In this document: positions 1 through 9,249 of the stretch, piece by piece | How the letters are laid out: each line of letters opens with the position of its first letter | Numbering within the stretch: the first letter of the stretch is position 1 | Assembly (NCBI RefSeq): GCF_014643635.1 | Contig: NZ_BMJV01000002.1 | Span: 1-64,000 of the forward strand | DNA from: Salipiger pallidus | GTDB lineage: Bacteria; Pseudomonadota; Alphaproteobacteria; Rhodobacterales; Rhodobacteraceae | Direction of reading: 5' to 3' | Length of the DNA stretch: 64,000 nucleotides | The notes under the pieces: generated by a model | What the model saw: only the letters and a program-made list of their open reading frames with translations | Databases searched by the model: none | What the model was told of the DNA's origin: nothing | Translations under genes and position numbers: made by a program

Positions 1-33
1 ACACGGCCTTGCAACGATCACAGTACCCATCTG

Positions 34-1651
34 TCATCGCAGACCATACCGGAAGCAACAGCCCACATGCCCCAAAGCCCGCGGGCCGCAAGTGCTGGCA
101 ATCCCGTTTCCATCGGGCGCGTCCGCTGCTGGAACCATTCGGAGCTTGGAAATCAGGCTGCGCATTGCCTCGGCGGCCTGGGCCCGAACTGCTGGATCTG
201 CAAGGGCGTCGACCAGATGGCTGATCTTCTGGCGGTAGAGATCGCCGAGGCTCGGGTGCATCCGCAGGACGGTCGGCTCTGGTGCCTCCGGAACTTGGGT
301 GCGATCCTCGCGCCCCGTCATCTTTTCTCCTTCATCGAGGGGTGATACATGCCGCCCTCGACGGCCGAAACGAGACCGGCGATCTTCTTCTCAACCTTGG
401 CGAGCTCCAGCTCGGCCTTTGCGCGCTTGGCTCGCGTGTCGGCTTGTGCTGCGTTCAGGGCCATGCGGTATTCCTCGACGAAGGTTCTGAGGACGGCAGG
501 GTGGAGGAGGCGTTCCCGAAGGCCGGCCAGGACCCGCTGTTCGACGGCGTCGTGGCGGATGGTGATTCGGTTGGTGCAGATGGCGGTTGCCACATTGCGC
601 ACGGCGAAGCGGCCATACCGGGTCTTGTTGATGAGTGTGTAGCTTGCCCCGCAGCATCTGCATTTCTTCAGTCCTGAGAGCAGGTAGGTCTGGCGGCGTG
701 CCCGCTCGGGGCGAAGTCCACCGTCCTGAACCGCTGCGGGGGTGATCTCCTTACGGATCGCTCCCTGCCTGTCCTTTACCTTTTGCCAAAGATCGTCGTC
801 GATGATCCGGAGGTGCTCCACCTGTCTGATCACCCTCTTCTCTGGCGGGTTCAGCCTCGCCTGCCGCTTGCCCGTCGCGGGAACCTTGACGAACCGCTGC
901 CGATTCCAGACCAGGAGACCGATTTAGGCCTCGTTGTTGAGGATCACGGTTTCACGCTTCCGGTTGCCCGGGATTGTGGATGTGCCCAGTTCCCGGCATT
1001 TTCGCCGGTCGCAGGGCTGCAGATGCCCTCCGCATTCAGCGCCGCGGCGAGCGCGCGAGCAGACAAGCCGGCTGCATAGCCCTCAAAGAAGCGCCGAACC
1101 GTGGCGGCCTCGTTCTCGATGATCTCGCGTTACCCAGTGGTTACCGTGCCGTTGGTGCGAAGTGCTCGCACCGCGCGATAGCCATAGCTGATGCCGCCCG
1201 ACGGCGTCCGATCACGGACGCGACCTTCCAGACCGCGATGTGTCTTCTGGGCTCGTTGCTCGGGAAAGAGGGCCGACATCGTGCCGCCGAGGCCGATGTA
1301 CATCTCGTTGATCTCGCCCTCGGCCTTGGTCACGACCGACACATCGAGGAAGCTCATGCGCTTGTGTAGGGCTGCGATACGTTCCTGATCCCGCGACAGC
1401 CGATCGAGCGCCTCTGCGTCAATGATCCCGAACTGGCCCTTCATAGCCGACTGCTGCATCGCCTGGAAACCGGGGCGCAGGTGCGAGGCACCACTCATGG
1501 CCTCATCTGTGAAAACTTCCACCGCTCGCCAGCCGCGATCGGCGCAGAGCGACCGGCACACGTGGACCTGCTCCGTGATCGACGCGGCAGATTTTTGGTC
1601 GCTTGAGTACCGCACCTAGATGGCGGCGCGAAGGGGTGCATCTGCTGTCAT
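34..1651 (-). pseudogene. Large serine site-specific recombinase, decayed
   Basis: The minus strand reads as a complete large serine recombinase once lesions are bridged. An N-terminal resolvase domain (VRYSSDQKSAASI, then the D-R-L-S-R-D catalytic-domain motif) is followed by a recombinase domain (REIIENEAATVRRFFEG), a zinc-ribbon segment (CRCCGASY ... C) and a C-terminal coiled coil (AELELAKVEKKIAGLVSAVE). Lesions seen: codon 12 Tyr to TAG (1618-1616); Glu to TAA (1132-1130); a frameshift near 990; Tyr to TAA at 926-924 (LNNEA*IGLLVWN); and a frameshift near 318. The start is ATG 1651-1649. Such enzymes insert phages, ICEs or cassettes. With five independent lesions this copy cannot be active. 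The 3' limit is uncertain because the frame degenerates below about 120. Confidence 0.85.
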
Positions 1652-1654
1652 GGG

Positions 1655-1813
1655 CTACTCCTTCGGATTGGAGACTGCGATCTTCTCGAGCACGGTTTGC
1701 TGCGCGAGCAGACGGGCGAGATGGCGCAGCGCGGGATGAAATGGCTCTGGCGGTTCGAAGATGTCGGGCCGGGGTGACGCGCGGTCCAGGGACGGCACCT
1801 CGGGCGGCGTCAC
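1655..1813 (-). CDS. Small hypothetical protein upstream of recombinase relic
   Basis: A 52-residue frame starting at GTG 1813 and ending 3 nt before the recombinase start. The protein has a coding look (PDIFEPPEPFHPALRHLARL, then a leucine-rich helix) and its tight spacing suggests it was translationally coupled to the recombinase. The frame stays open further upstream but that part is low-complexity Arg/Pro/Ser of the kind seen in antisense or non-coding GC-rich DNA, so I cut it at the GTG. Function unknown; probably a passenger of the dead recombinase. Confidence 0.35.
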   Translation of the reverse strand: MTPPEVPSLDRASPRPDIFEPPEPFHPALRHLARLLAQQTVLEKIAVSNPKE

Positions 1814-2397
1814 TCCTGAGTCTACATGTCTTGTCCGGTCCCGTGCCACTGGCCAAGTTCTCTCGTTCCCCCGCCGATGAGGACCGGGAGCTGCAAGATC
1901 TGTCCGGGACCTGCCCCGGCTGCTCTTGTCATCAACATATCGCGGGCGCACGCGCAGGGTCGCCTGCCAAGAGAAGGTGCCAAGTGGCGACTGGTCGGGA
2001 TTCTGTGGAAAACTGCAGGGTGAGACATGCGGCGGTGGCGAGACTGCACGCCCCGGCAGCATGCGGGCTCGGTTGGTCAAAACAGTACCTGAAGGGAGCT
2101 CTCCATATTGCGGCAGGCGCGGGCCGCTTTGATGCAGGATGGGGCGACCTTTGCAAGATGCCTGCAATTTGGTTTTGTGCCACCTCGACCTCGGTGTCCC
2201 TGCCATTGCGCATGCCCGTGGGCGATGATGGCCGCACGAGGCGAAGTTTGCGACCATCCTTTGTGCAAACCGAGGGGCGCCCCGCGCCTTGGCCGCGACT
2301 TTGCGAATTCCTTTACGGCAAAACGGCGCTTCGGGCGATGTGATCGCCGCTGGAACAGGGGAGCGCGCCAGCGGGACGCGCCCCGGTGTCCATGCTC
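1814..2397. other. No recognisable gene
   Basis: Several open frames exist on both strands but all have the Arg/Pro/Ser-rich composition expected by chance. I see no domain, no RNA gene and no clear repeat. It is presumably decayed sequence of the same accessory region. Confidence 0.5.
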
Positions 2398-2958
2398 CTA
2401 CTCGGTGGGACCTCCACTCAGGTCTGCCTCTGCGAGGTCCACCGGCTCCCGTCCGGAGAGCCAGGGACGAAGGTCGGCCTCCTGAAGTTCGCGATGCTCG
2501 ACGCGATGTGCAGCCAACGTCTCGAGCAGATCTCGATGCGGGGCGAGCAGGGCGCGGGCGCGGCGCTCGAACTGGTCGAGTTTGGCGCGAAGGCGGTTAC
2601 GGTCATCGGGAAAGAGCTGCTTGAGATCAGGTGGTCCGATCCAAGCGTTTCCGTTGACGCCGAGCCCGAACTCCCCGTCAAACTGCAACTGGAGGGCGGA
2701 GGCTTGGGCAAGATCGCTTTCGACACTGCCGCCGGCGCCCGCGCTGCTGGACGCCAAGGCGAGACGCTCGGCAGCGCGCCCGGCGAGGATGATCGTCAGC
2801 TCATGCTCGAACTCAAGGGGCCTGCCCTTGTGGATTGCGGAGCCGCGGGACGTGGATCCGCCGTCACTCGAGATCTGCATCCGGCGCACCGGTCCCGCGC
2901 TCAGAAGTATAGCAACAACGGCTTGCCCGCATTCGTGGATTTGCAATCCTGCGTTCAT
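2398..2958 (-). pseudogene. 5'-truncated FtsH-like (M41) peptidase fragment
   Basis: The 186-codon frame matches the C-terminal peptidase half of FtsH-like AAA proteases of the accessory kind: a zinc-site helix (IHECGQAVVAILL), a central part with LAGRAAERLALASSSAGAGG, and SDLAQASAL, whose Asp corresponds to the third zinc ligand. The AAA ATPase half that should precede it is absent, so the gene is cut at about 2958. The zinc motif reads HECGQ where the family has HEXXH; the second histidine is lost, so even the remaining domain should be inactive. The truncation and the neighbouring dead recombinase point to a decayed element. Confidence 0.6.
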
Positions 2959-3144
2959 AGCCTTCGGGTGCGGGCGGACACGCTGCGATCAGCGCCGGGA
3001 TACGCAGGGGCTGGCCCGACCGCCGCGCCTGCGCCTTTGCCGCGCGAATGGCCGCGGAATTACTCGGGCGGTATAATCGCGTCGGGATGCGTGCGCTCTA
3101 TCGGAATGTCGTGATGCAGAAGGCAGAGAGTCGCGGAGCGTCAG

Positions 3145-3774
3145 ATGGTCGAGATGCAGGGCGCATTGGTGCAAAAGCAGAGCAAAGTCTTGGCCCAGCA
3201 GGCGCAGATCGACAGGCCGGTGAAAAAAGGCGAGGTGAACACCAAGGCTCTGGTGGCAATCGCAGAGAAGAAGGCAGGCTTTGACAGCCTCCGAATGCGT
3301 GTGCGCGAGATGAAGCAGGAGGTCGTCGAGCTCTCTAGACAAGCAGAGACGGAGCGGACACAGGTCACGAAGCTGCGCGCGCAGGTGCAGGCCGAAGGCG
3401 CTTGGGTCGACGCGGCGAAAGTGGGGTGCCAAGCGCTGGCGTTGGGCTTGTGGTTGTTCGAGCGCCATCAGATCCGCTGGGAATCGCGTCTTCCAAACGA
3501 GCCGCGGCAGTTCGTCTGGGCACCGGACGGCCGGAAGCCCACACCCTTGCCCAAAGTTGTCGAAGACAATTTGGCTCCGGCTAAGTCGCGGCTCGAATTG
3601 ATCATCGAGCTCATCTGCCAGATTCTGGAGGCGCTGTTCGCTCCACGCGAACTGGCCGTGGTCCAGGATGTCGTAGTTGTCCAGCAGGCACGGGTGGAGC
3701 TGGGTCTGGAGGCCCACATGACGATCAAGGACGTCCTGGTGCGGAGGGCAGGAGAGGCGATGCCGGCGCTATGA
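3145..3774 (+). CDS. Hypothetical coiled-coil protein
   Basis: A 209-residue frame with GC-rich third positions and a heptad-like, Lys/Glu/Gln-rich N-terminal half (about residues 1-85, e.g. MKQEVVELSRQAETERTQV) that should form a coiled coil. It is followed by a Trp/Arg/Pro-rich middle and a hydrophobic segment (LELIIELICQILEALFAP). No signal peptide and no family that I recognise. The start has only a weak GGAG upstream. The minus strand is also open across this stretch, so coding status is uncertain. It sits between the M41 fragment and a LysR gene in an otherwise decayed area. Confidence 0.35.
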   Translation: MVEMQGALVQKQSKVLAQQAQIDRPVKKGEVNTKALVAIAEKKAGFDSLRMRVREMKQEVVELSRQAETERTQVTKLRAQVQAEGAWVDAAKVGCQALALGLWLFERHQIRWESRLPNEPRQFVWAPDGRKPTPLPKVVEDNLAPAKSRLELIIELICQILEALFAPRELAVVQDVVVVQQARVELGLEAHMTIKDVLVRRAGEAMPAL

Positions 3775-3876
3775 GTGTCGAGGTGGGCGGCATGGGCAGC
3801 TTCGCTCGCATGCGTGCCAGCGCCGCCGCCTTTCTGTGTTTATTGCCGAACGCCCGATGCCCCTGAGGCTCTTTCG

Positions 3877-4806
3877 TTAATGCCGCTTCAATTCCGATCG
3901 AGGCACAGGCCGCGCCCCGCTCACCTGCCGCACCTGCTCGATCAGCCAGCGCAGCGCAGGATCTGTGCGCCGACGTTTGGCAAAGATCGCTGCGAAGGGA
4001 ATCGAGGGCGTCGCGATGGGCGGAGCGGCGATCATGAGGTCAGGGCCGACGGAATCCAGACATCGGCGTGCAACCGTCAGGATCAGGTCGGTGCCGCGAA
4101 CGACATGCGGCGCCACGTTCCAGTGAGGCAGAACCAATGCGATGCGCCGATGCTTGTGGTGCGATCGAAGGTGCAGATCGAGCTCCGTCGCTGCCTCGCC
4201 ATGGACCGCCGTGAGAACATGGGGCGCGGCCCAGTAGAGTGCTTCGGTCAGGCCGTGATAGGGCTGCGGTTGGGCCAAGGGATCAAGAAGACAGGCATAT
4301 TCGTCTTCGAAAAGAGTCTCTGCCACGCAGCGTGATGGCAGATCGGGGAAGACCCCAAAGGCCATGTCGATCTCGCCATCGACCACCGCGCCGATCATCC
4401 CTTCGCGGCTTTTTTGCGTAACCACGAGGTCAATGCCCGGCGCCTCCGCGCGCAGGCGCTGCATGAGGTCTGGAAGCAGGAGTGCAGTGCCATAGTCAGA
4501 CATGGCAAGGCGGAAGACATGGCGTTCGGTCGGCTCGAAGCCCTCGGGCGCCAGCACGGTGCGGATCTGCGCGAGCGCCTCGGCCAGCGGTGCGGACAGT
4601 TCCAGAGCCCGCAATGTCGGCTCCATCTCGCGCCTGCGGCGGTGGAATAGAGGATCATCCAGCAGGATCCGCAGGCGCGCAAGCGCATGGCTGACTGCGG
4701 GCTGGCTCATGTTCAGTCGCTCGGCCGCGCGCGACAGATGCCGCTCGGCCAGAAGCGCGTCGAGCACGACGAGCAGGTTGAGGTCGATAGCACGCAAGTT
4801 ATTCAT
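3877..4806 (-). CDS. LysR-family transcriptional regulator
   Basis: A 309-residue LysR regulator. The N-terminal winged helix is plain (MNNLRAIDLNLLVVLDALLA, HLSRAAERLNMSQPAVSHAL), followed by the periplasmic-binding-like effector domain from about residue 90. The opening resembles the NodD/PcpR-like branch. I chose ATG 4806 because family members begin a few residues before the first helix; the frame stays open to 4866. It is divergent from the small DMT exporter at 4893 with an 87-bp gap, so it probably controls that gene and itself. Effector unknown. Confidence 0.9.
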   Translation of the reverse strand: MNNLRAIDLNLLVVLDALLAERHLSRAAERLNMSQPAVSHALARLRILLDDPLFHRRRREMEPTLRALELSAPLAEALAQIRTVLAPEGFEPTERHVFRLAMSDYGTALLLPDLMQRLRAEAPGIDLVVTQKSREGMIGAVVDGEIDMAFGVFPDLPSRCVAETLFEDEYACLLDPLAQPQPYHGLTEALYWAAPHVLTAVHGEAATELDLHLRSHHKHRRIALVLPHWNVAPHVVRGTDLILTVARRCLDSVGPDLMIAAPPIATPSIPFAAIFAKRRRTDPALRWLIEQVRQVSGARPVPRSELKRH

Positions 4807-4892
4807 GCGATGCATATTGCTGTGTCGAAGTCGAATTTCAAATGCACTTTGCATTGGGTCAAACAAGAGGGGACATCGAAAAGGAGCGTGTC

Positions 4893-5351
4893 ATGCCATT
4901 TCTTCCCCTCGTCATCATCGCCGCTCTCACCGGAGCCGCGGTACCTTTTCAGGGTGGTGCCAATGCGGCGCTGGGGCGCGCGCTCGGCCATCCGCTCTGG
5001 GCGACGCTTGCGTCGCTTGTGGTCAGTGCGCTGTGTATCCTGCCCGTCCTGATGATCTTGCGCGTGCCGCTGCCGACAGTTGCCGGCTTGGCAGGGCAAC
5101 CGAAATGGATCTGGATCGGGGGTATTGCCGGGGTGATCTACGTGACTGCTGCGATCCTGCTGATGCCGAAGCTGGGGGCGGCCAGCTTCATGATCGCCGT
5201 GATCGCGGGGCAGATGGTGGGTGCGCTGCTGATTGACTGGACGGGCGGCGTCGGGCTGGCCGCGCGGCCGGTGGATGCGACGCGGCTGGCCGGGACAGCG
5301 ATGGTCCTCTTGGGCGCGATCGTCGTCCAGTGGCCCGCGGTGTCGCGGTGA
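4893..5351 (+). CDS. Small DMT-family transporter (DUF606/YdcZ type)
   Basis: A 152-residue inner-membrane protein with about five hydrophobic helices and the DUF606 signature AAVPFQGGANAALGRALGHP near the start and IAGQMVGALLIDW in the second half. YdcZ-type proteins belong to the drug/metabolite transporter superfamily but have half the usual length and probably dimerise. The start at 4893 follows a good ribosome site (AAAAGGAG). The frame is open upstream from 4842 without a ribosome site. Divergent from a LysR gene, the usual layout for an effector-induced exporter. Substrate unknown. Confidence 0.85.
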   Translation: MPFLPLVIIAALTGAAVPFQGGANAALGRALGHPLWATLASLVVSALCILPVLMILRVPLPTVAGLAGQPKWIWIGGIAGVIYVTAAILLMPKLGAASFMIAVIAGQMVGALLIDWTGGVGLAARPVDATRLAGTAMVLLGAIVVQWPAVSR

Positions 5352-5557
5352 ACGCCCGTGCTTTACGCGCGCTTCACGATCCGGGATACAGGGCGGGCAC
5401 CGGTCTCAGGGCCGCGGAGGAGCAGGTATGAAGTCAGCAGACCGAACATCCTGAATACGGTCCCGGGCACTGCGCCGGGGCTGTCGCGCATCGCCACAGG
5501 CGACTGCGCCGGGTTTGCGCGTTTGCGCATACGTCACATTCCTTCAGAGATCTTCAC

Positions 5558-6193
5558 ATGGAAAACCACTTCGAAAGCCCGTTTCGCGGGGTGACGCTCG
5601 ATCAGCAGGTCACCAATCCCAACATTACAGTGGGTCGCTTCAGCTACTATTCGGGCTACTATCACGGCCACAGCTTCGACGACTGCGCCCGCTACCTCGT
5701 GACCGAGGAAGGGGCCGACCGCCTTGTCATCGGCAGCTTCTGCTCCATTGGCTCGGGGGCGACCTTCATCATGGCTGGCAACCAGGGCCACAGGGCCGAC
5801 TGGATCAGCACCTTTCCCTTCTACTGGATGTCCGAGATTCCGGCCTTTGAAGGGGCGGAGAACGGGTACCTGCCCGCAGGCGACACGGTGATCGGCAACG
5901 ATGTATGGATCGGCTCCGAGGCAATTATCCTGCCGGGGGTCATCATCGGCGACGGCGCGGTGATCGGCACGCGGGCCGTGGTGACGCGCGATGTCCCGCC
6001 CTATGCCATCGTGGGCGGCAACCCCGCGCGCGTCATCCGCAAGCGCTTCGGGGACGTGCAGATCGCGCGCCTGCTCGAGATGCGGTGGTGGGACTGGACC
6101 GAGCCGCAGCTGAGCCTCGCGATGCCGCTGCTGACAAGCGGGGATATCGAGGCGCTCCACCGGCACTGGTTGTGCCAGGTTCGCGTCGGCTGA
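5558..6193 (+). CDS. CatB-type (xenobiotic) acetyltransferase
   Basis: A 211-residue left-handed beta-helix acyltransferase of the type B chloramphenicol acetyltransferase (XAT) group. Landmarks are the N-terminal [20 protein letters not shown], the [10 protein letters not shown] hexapeptide turn, the catalytic-loop region [17 protein letters not shown] with its His, repeated hexapeptides ([19 protein letters not shown]), and the conserved [10 protein letters not shown]. CatB enzymes acetylate chloramphenicol with acetyl-CoA; other XAT members act on streptogramins or natural substrates, so the substrate cannot be fixed here. Length is normal for the family. It stands alone, followed by a 480-bp gap. 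Confidence 0.85.
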   Translation: MENHFESPFRGVTLDQQVTNPNITVGRFSYYSGYYHGHSFDDCARYLVTEEGADRLVIGSFCSIGSGATFIMAGNQGHRADWISTFPFYWMSEIPAFEGAENGYLPAGDTVIGNDVWIGSEAIILPGVIIGDGAVIGTRAVVTRDVPPYAIVGGNPARVIRKRFGDVQIARLLEMRWWDWTEPQLSLAMPLLTSGDIEALHRHWLCQVRVG

Positions 6194-6671
6194 AACTCGT
6201 GGGCGCTCCCCAGGTCATGCAGGCGCCATGGCGGCACGAGGCTCCAAGCGCACTGGCGACGACGTAGCGCGCATGCAGTTGGGCGGGTCATTGTGCCTGG
6301 CGACGGACCACGGACGCAGTGGACATGTCGCGCTGCGGCCGGGGGGGGGCTGCCTACTAAGCAAGTCACCATGACACGTCCGGCTTTTGTCGACCTTCGT
6401 GCCTGGTGCAGCGGAGGTCAGCTCTCCGCCGTTGTCGTTGTATGTGAGTCACAGTCGGTTCCGGCGCAAAGCCGACATTCGAGCTTGGAGCGGGGCATGA
6501 CTACTCCGTGCCCAAAGCCAGCATTTGCACCAAGCGTAGCAGATGACTGGCTACGGGACGTCCCTGCGGTTGCAACCTGGATGCTTCGCTTGGTGCACAT
6601 CAGCGATATGGGCCAGGACCGCTTAACCGTTGTATCAGCCTGGCTCGCTGGCATGAAATGCTGGCTTTCGA
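6194..6671. other. Intergenic, probable relic sequence
   Basis: No convincing gene. The single longer forward frame (6293-6694) has no coding composition and overlaps the end of the MscS gene. It includes a run of nine G at about 6343 and a GCGCAAAGCCGACATTCGAG stretch that resembles the degenerate relic motif seen near 11680 and 41815. Confidence 0.4.
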
Positions 6672-7994
6672 CTACTCACGCGGTGCGCCTGTAGCGAGGA
6701 GGTCGTCACTGTCGCGACGCTCGGCGTTGACAAGGGGTATCAGCGCAGCATCCTCCGATTTGTGAACCGGTGGCTCCGGCGATGGAGCAGGCGCGCCGGG
6801 CACCGGCGCCTCGCGCGGAGGCGGTGCGGAGGACGCTGTCGGAAGCCCTGCCCCCTCAAGGCGGATGCGATAGGTCGTATCTGGTATGGCCACACCCGCT
6901 TCTTCAATGGCGGTCTTCACCAATCGAATGGCATCCCCGCGTGCCGTGGAAAAGCCGGTTGCGGTCTGATCGATCCAGCCGGTCACACGCAGGATTGCGC
7001 CGGACTCGGTGATGTTTTCGATCCAAACGAGCTCTTCGGGATCGTCCAGTACGAACGGCAGTGCCTTCAGCGTCGCTTGTGCTAGGCTGCGCGTCGCCTC
7101 GAGGTCCGCATCGGGGTCGATGCCGATATCGAACAGGAACCGCCGCGCGGGATATTGTGTGTAGTTCACGATCTTGCCCTTGAAGACACTCGCGTTCGGG
7201 ATGCGGATGTGGTTGCCGTCTAGCGACAGCAAAATCGTCGCGCGCGAGGTCAGTCGGATCACCCGGCCGACATCGCCTTCGATCTCCACAAGATCGTTCG
7301 GGCGGAAGGGTTGGCGCAGGCTCAGCATGACCGACGCCACGAAGTTCTCTACCGTATCCCGGACGGCAAAACCGATGGCCAGCCCGATGATCCCCGCAGC
7401 GCCAAGGATCGTGCCCAGCAAAGCCGCAGCCCCCACGACATCCAGCGCGACCACGATGCCCACGATCCCGGAGGCCACGCGGAACGCCTGCCGATAAAGC
7501 TCGGCGATGAAGGCATTGGGCGAGATGCGGTCCCAGAACCGCATACGCGCCCCAAGGAAGCCTGCGGAGACGATCACCAGAAAGGCCGCGAGCGCCAGCA
7601 ACAGCAGGGGCAGACGAGAGATCAGTTGCGCGACCCGCGCGCGGAAACGATCGACTGCCGGGTTGAACTGATTGGCAAGGTCGCCCGAAGCCGTGAGCCT
7701 GTTGTTCACCGCAACGACGCCCTCGAGGCGCTCGGCAATGCTTTCGGCCTTCTGGCTGACGGATGGGTCCCCTACCTCCCCGGAAAGCGACACAACACCA
7801 GCGTCAACGCCTACCGTGATGCCGTCGAATTCGAGCGCTCCGAGGATGGCCTGCAAGCGCGTTGCCACCGCCGCGTCATCGGGTACGTTTTCGACCGCAA
7901 GCTTAGGCGAGGCATCGGCCTCGGTCGCAATATCCTGTGCCAGGACATGACACGGGGCGAGCATGAGAGCGGTGCAAAGCAGGATCTTCTTCAT
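6672..7994 (-). CDS. BON-domain mechanosensitive channel (MscS family)
   Basis: A 440-residue protein. A signal peptide (MKKILLCTALMLAPCHVLAQ) leads to a periplasmic BON-like domain (about residues 35-100, IRVDAGVVSLSGEVGD type). Transmembrane helices follow from about 125, then the MscS pore helix and beta domain (AAGIIGLAIGFAVRDTVENF, RPFRPNDLVEIEGDVGRVI) and a Pro/Ala-rich C-terminal tail. It should act as an osmotic release valve in the inner membrane, with the BON domain possibly contacting the envelope. The start at 7994 is preceded by GGAAGG; the frame extends upstream to 8030 without a signal peptide. Divergent from the membrane-stress operon at 8294. Confidence 0.92.
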   Translation of the reverse strand: MKKILLCTALMLAPCHVLAQDIATEADASPKLAVENVPDDAAVATRLQAILGALEFDGITVGVDAGVVSLSGEVGDPSVSQKAESIAERLEGVVAVNNRLTASGDLANQFNPAVDRFRARVAQLISRLPLLLLALAAFLVIVSAGFLGARMRFWDRISPNAFIAELYRQAFRVASGIVGIVVALDVVGAAALLGTILGAAGIIGLAIGFAVRDTVENFVASVMLSLRQPFRPNDLVEIEGDVGRVIRLTSRATILLSLDGNHIRIPNASVFKGKIVNYTQYPARRFLFDIGIDPDADLEATRSLAQATLKALPFVLDDPEELVWIENITESGAILRVTGWIDQTATGFSTARGDAIRLVKTAIEEAGVAIPDTTYRIRLEGAGLPTASSAPPPREAPVPGAPAPSPEPPVHKSEDAALIPLVNAERRDSDDLLATGAPRE

Positions 7995-8293
7995 GCACCT
8001 TCCAGATAGCGTGCCGCGTCGTGGCGCCAACTGGATGTATGAGCAACAAGCGTCCGCTCAAAGCCGGGACGTCCGGTTTGGCCAAGTCTCCGGTCTTTGG
8101 GGCCAAAGCCCGGTGCGAGCTGAAAGGCATGCCGCGCTGCAGGCGGCGTCGCGCACGGTTAGCGAGCTGCACCAATGCAGCTCAACGCTGCGCTGCGAAG
8201 ATAATCGGGAAAAGTGGAACTGGCCCGAACTATCGCGGGTTGTGAAACAATGACGGCGTCCACCGCCGGTCAACTTAACCCAAGGAGGCCAGG

Positions 8294-8854
8294 ATGACAG
8301 ATCCTTCCCAAGACACTCCGACCACCCATGCCGCTGAGAGCGCCGCGCGCGAGATGCACGATGATCTTCGGACCAAGGCCCGAAATACAGCGGACGAAGT
8401 GAAACAGCGTGCCAGCGGCTTCGAGGAAGAACAGCGCGGACACATGGCGGACGAGGTTTCGGACGTCTCGAACGCGCTTCGCAAGGCTGCCGAAGAGATG
8501 CGCAGCGGTTCTCCGCAAGAGCGGACCATGTCTCAGATTGCTTCGACTCTGGCAGACGCATCGGACTCGATCCGCGATAAGGATCTGGGGGAAATGGCAG
8601 GCGGCCTGTCGGACTTCGCCCGCCGCAACCCGCTGGCCTACCTTGGGGGTGCCGCAGTTCTCGGTTTCGCCGCATCGCGTTTCGCCAAAGCTGGTACAAG
8701 CGGCAGCACGAGCACGGCGTCGCAACCGGCAGCACGTCCTGCGACAGCAGCTCCCGCCCGCCCTGCTGATTTTCCGACGCAATCGGCATCGACGCCCGCT
8801 GCTGCGACCCCTGCCACCCCCGCCTATCACCGCCAGGAACCGGAGGACTTTTGA
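8294..8854 (+). CDS. YqjD/ElaB-like membrane-anchored protein
   Basis: A 186-residue protein with a long charged amphipathic N-terminal half, one hydrophobic segment (NPLAYLGGAAVLGFAASRF, about residues 114-132) and an Ala/Pro/Ser/Thr-rich tail. The layout resembles the DUF883 YqjD/ElaB proteins, inner-membrane proteins linked to ribosomes in stationary phase, although the tail here follows the membrane segment. A strong ribosome site (AAGGAGG) precedes the ATG. Its stop overlaps the next start (ATGA), so it is translated with the holin-like gene. Family assignment is by architecture, not clear sequence motifs. Confidence 0.7.
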   Translation: MTDPSQDTPTTHAAESAAREMHDDLRTKARNTADEVKQRASGFEEEQRGHMADEVSDVSNALRKAAEEMRSGSPQERTMSQIASTLADASDSIRDKDLGEMAGGLSDFARRNPLAYLGGAAVLGFAASRFAKAGTSGSTSTASQPAARPATAAPARPADFPTQSASTPAAATPATPAYHRQEPEDF

Positions 8855-9249
8855 TGCCGACCGATAAGACAACCGGAACCACCAACCTGGTGAGCAATAT
8901 CATCGCGCATGTCACCACGCTGGTGCGCAAGGAAATGGAACTCGCCCGTGCCGAGCTCGGCGAGAACCTGAGCGGAGCCGCCACGGCGGTGGGCGTAATC
9001 GTCGGCGGGGTCGTCTTTACCCTCGTTGGTCTCAACGTCATTGCTGCCGCTCTCGTGGCCGCGCTTACCGCCGCAGGCATGCATCCTTTCTGGTCGGCCG
9101 TGATCGTCGGCGGTGTCGCCATTGTCGCGGCGCTGATCATGATCAAGGGCGGGATGAGCAAGCTGAAAGCAAGCAGCCTTGCGCCGACCCGCACCACCGA
9201 AAACGTCCGTCGTGACGTGTCCGCAATCCGGGAGACGACCAATGGCTAA
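8854..9249 (+). CDS. YqjE-like / phage holin superfamily III membrane protein
   Basis: A 131-residue protein with an amphipathic N terminus (HVTTLVRKEMELARAELGEN) and two long hydrophobic helices (about residues 45-70 and 80-105), the pattern of PF07332 (DUF1469, Phage_holin_3_6, E. coli YqjE). Despite the name these are chromosomal membrane proteins, not lysis proteins. The ATG at 8854 overlaps the upstream stop and has GGAGG in front of it. Its own stop overlaps the next start by 8 bp (ATGGCTAA). The three-gene arrangement matches the E. coli yqjD-yqjE neighbourhood. Confidence 0.85.
   Translation: MPTDKTTGTTNLVSNIIAHVTTLVRKEMELARAELGENLSGAATAVGVIVGGVVFTLVGLNVIAAALVAALTAAGMHPFWSAVIVGGVAIVAALIMIKGGMSKLKASSLAPTRTTENVRRDVSAIRETTNG

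Noticed and set aside
8854-9249. Phage holin, hence a prophage
   Set aside because: The holin-superfamily-III name covers chromosomal YqjE-like proteins. No other phage genes are present and the neighbours are stress and membrane genes.
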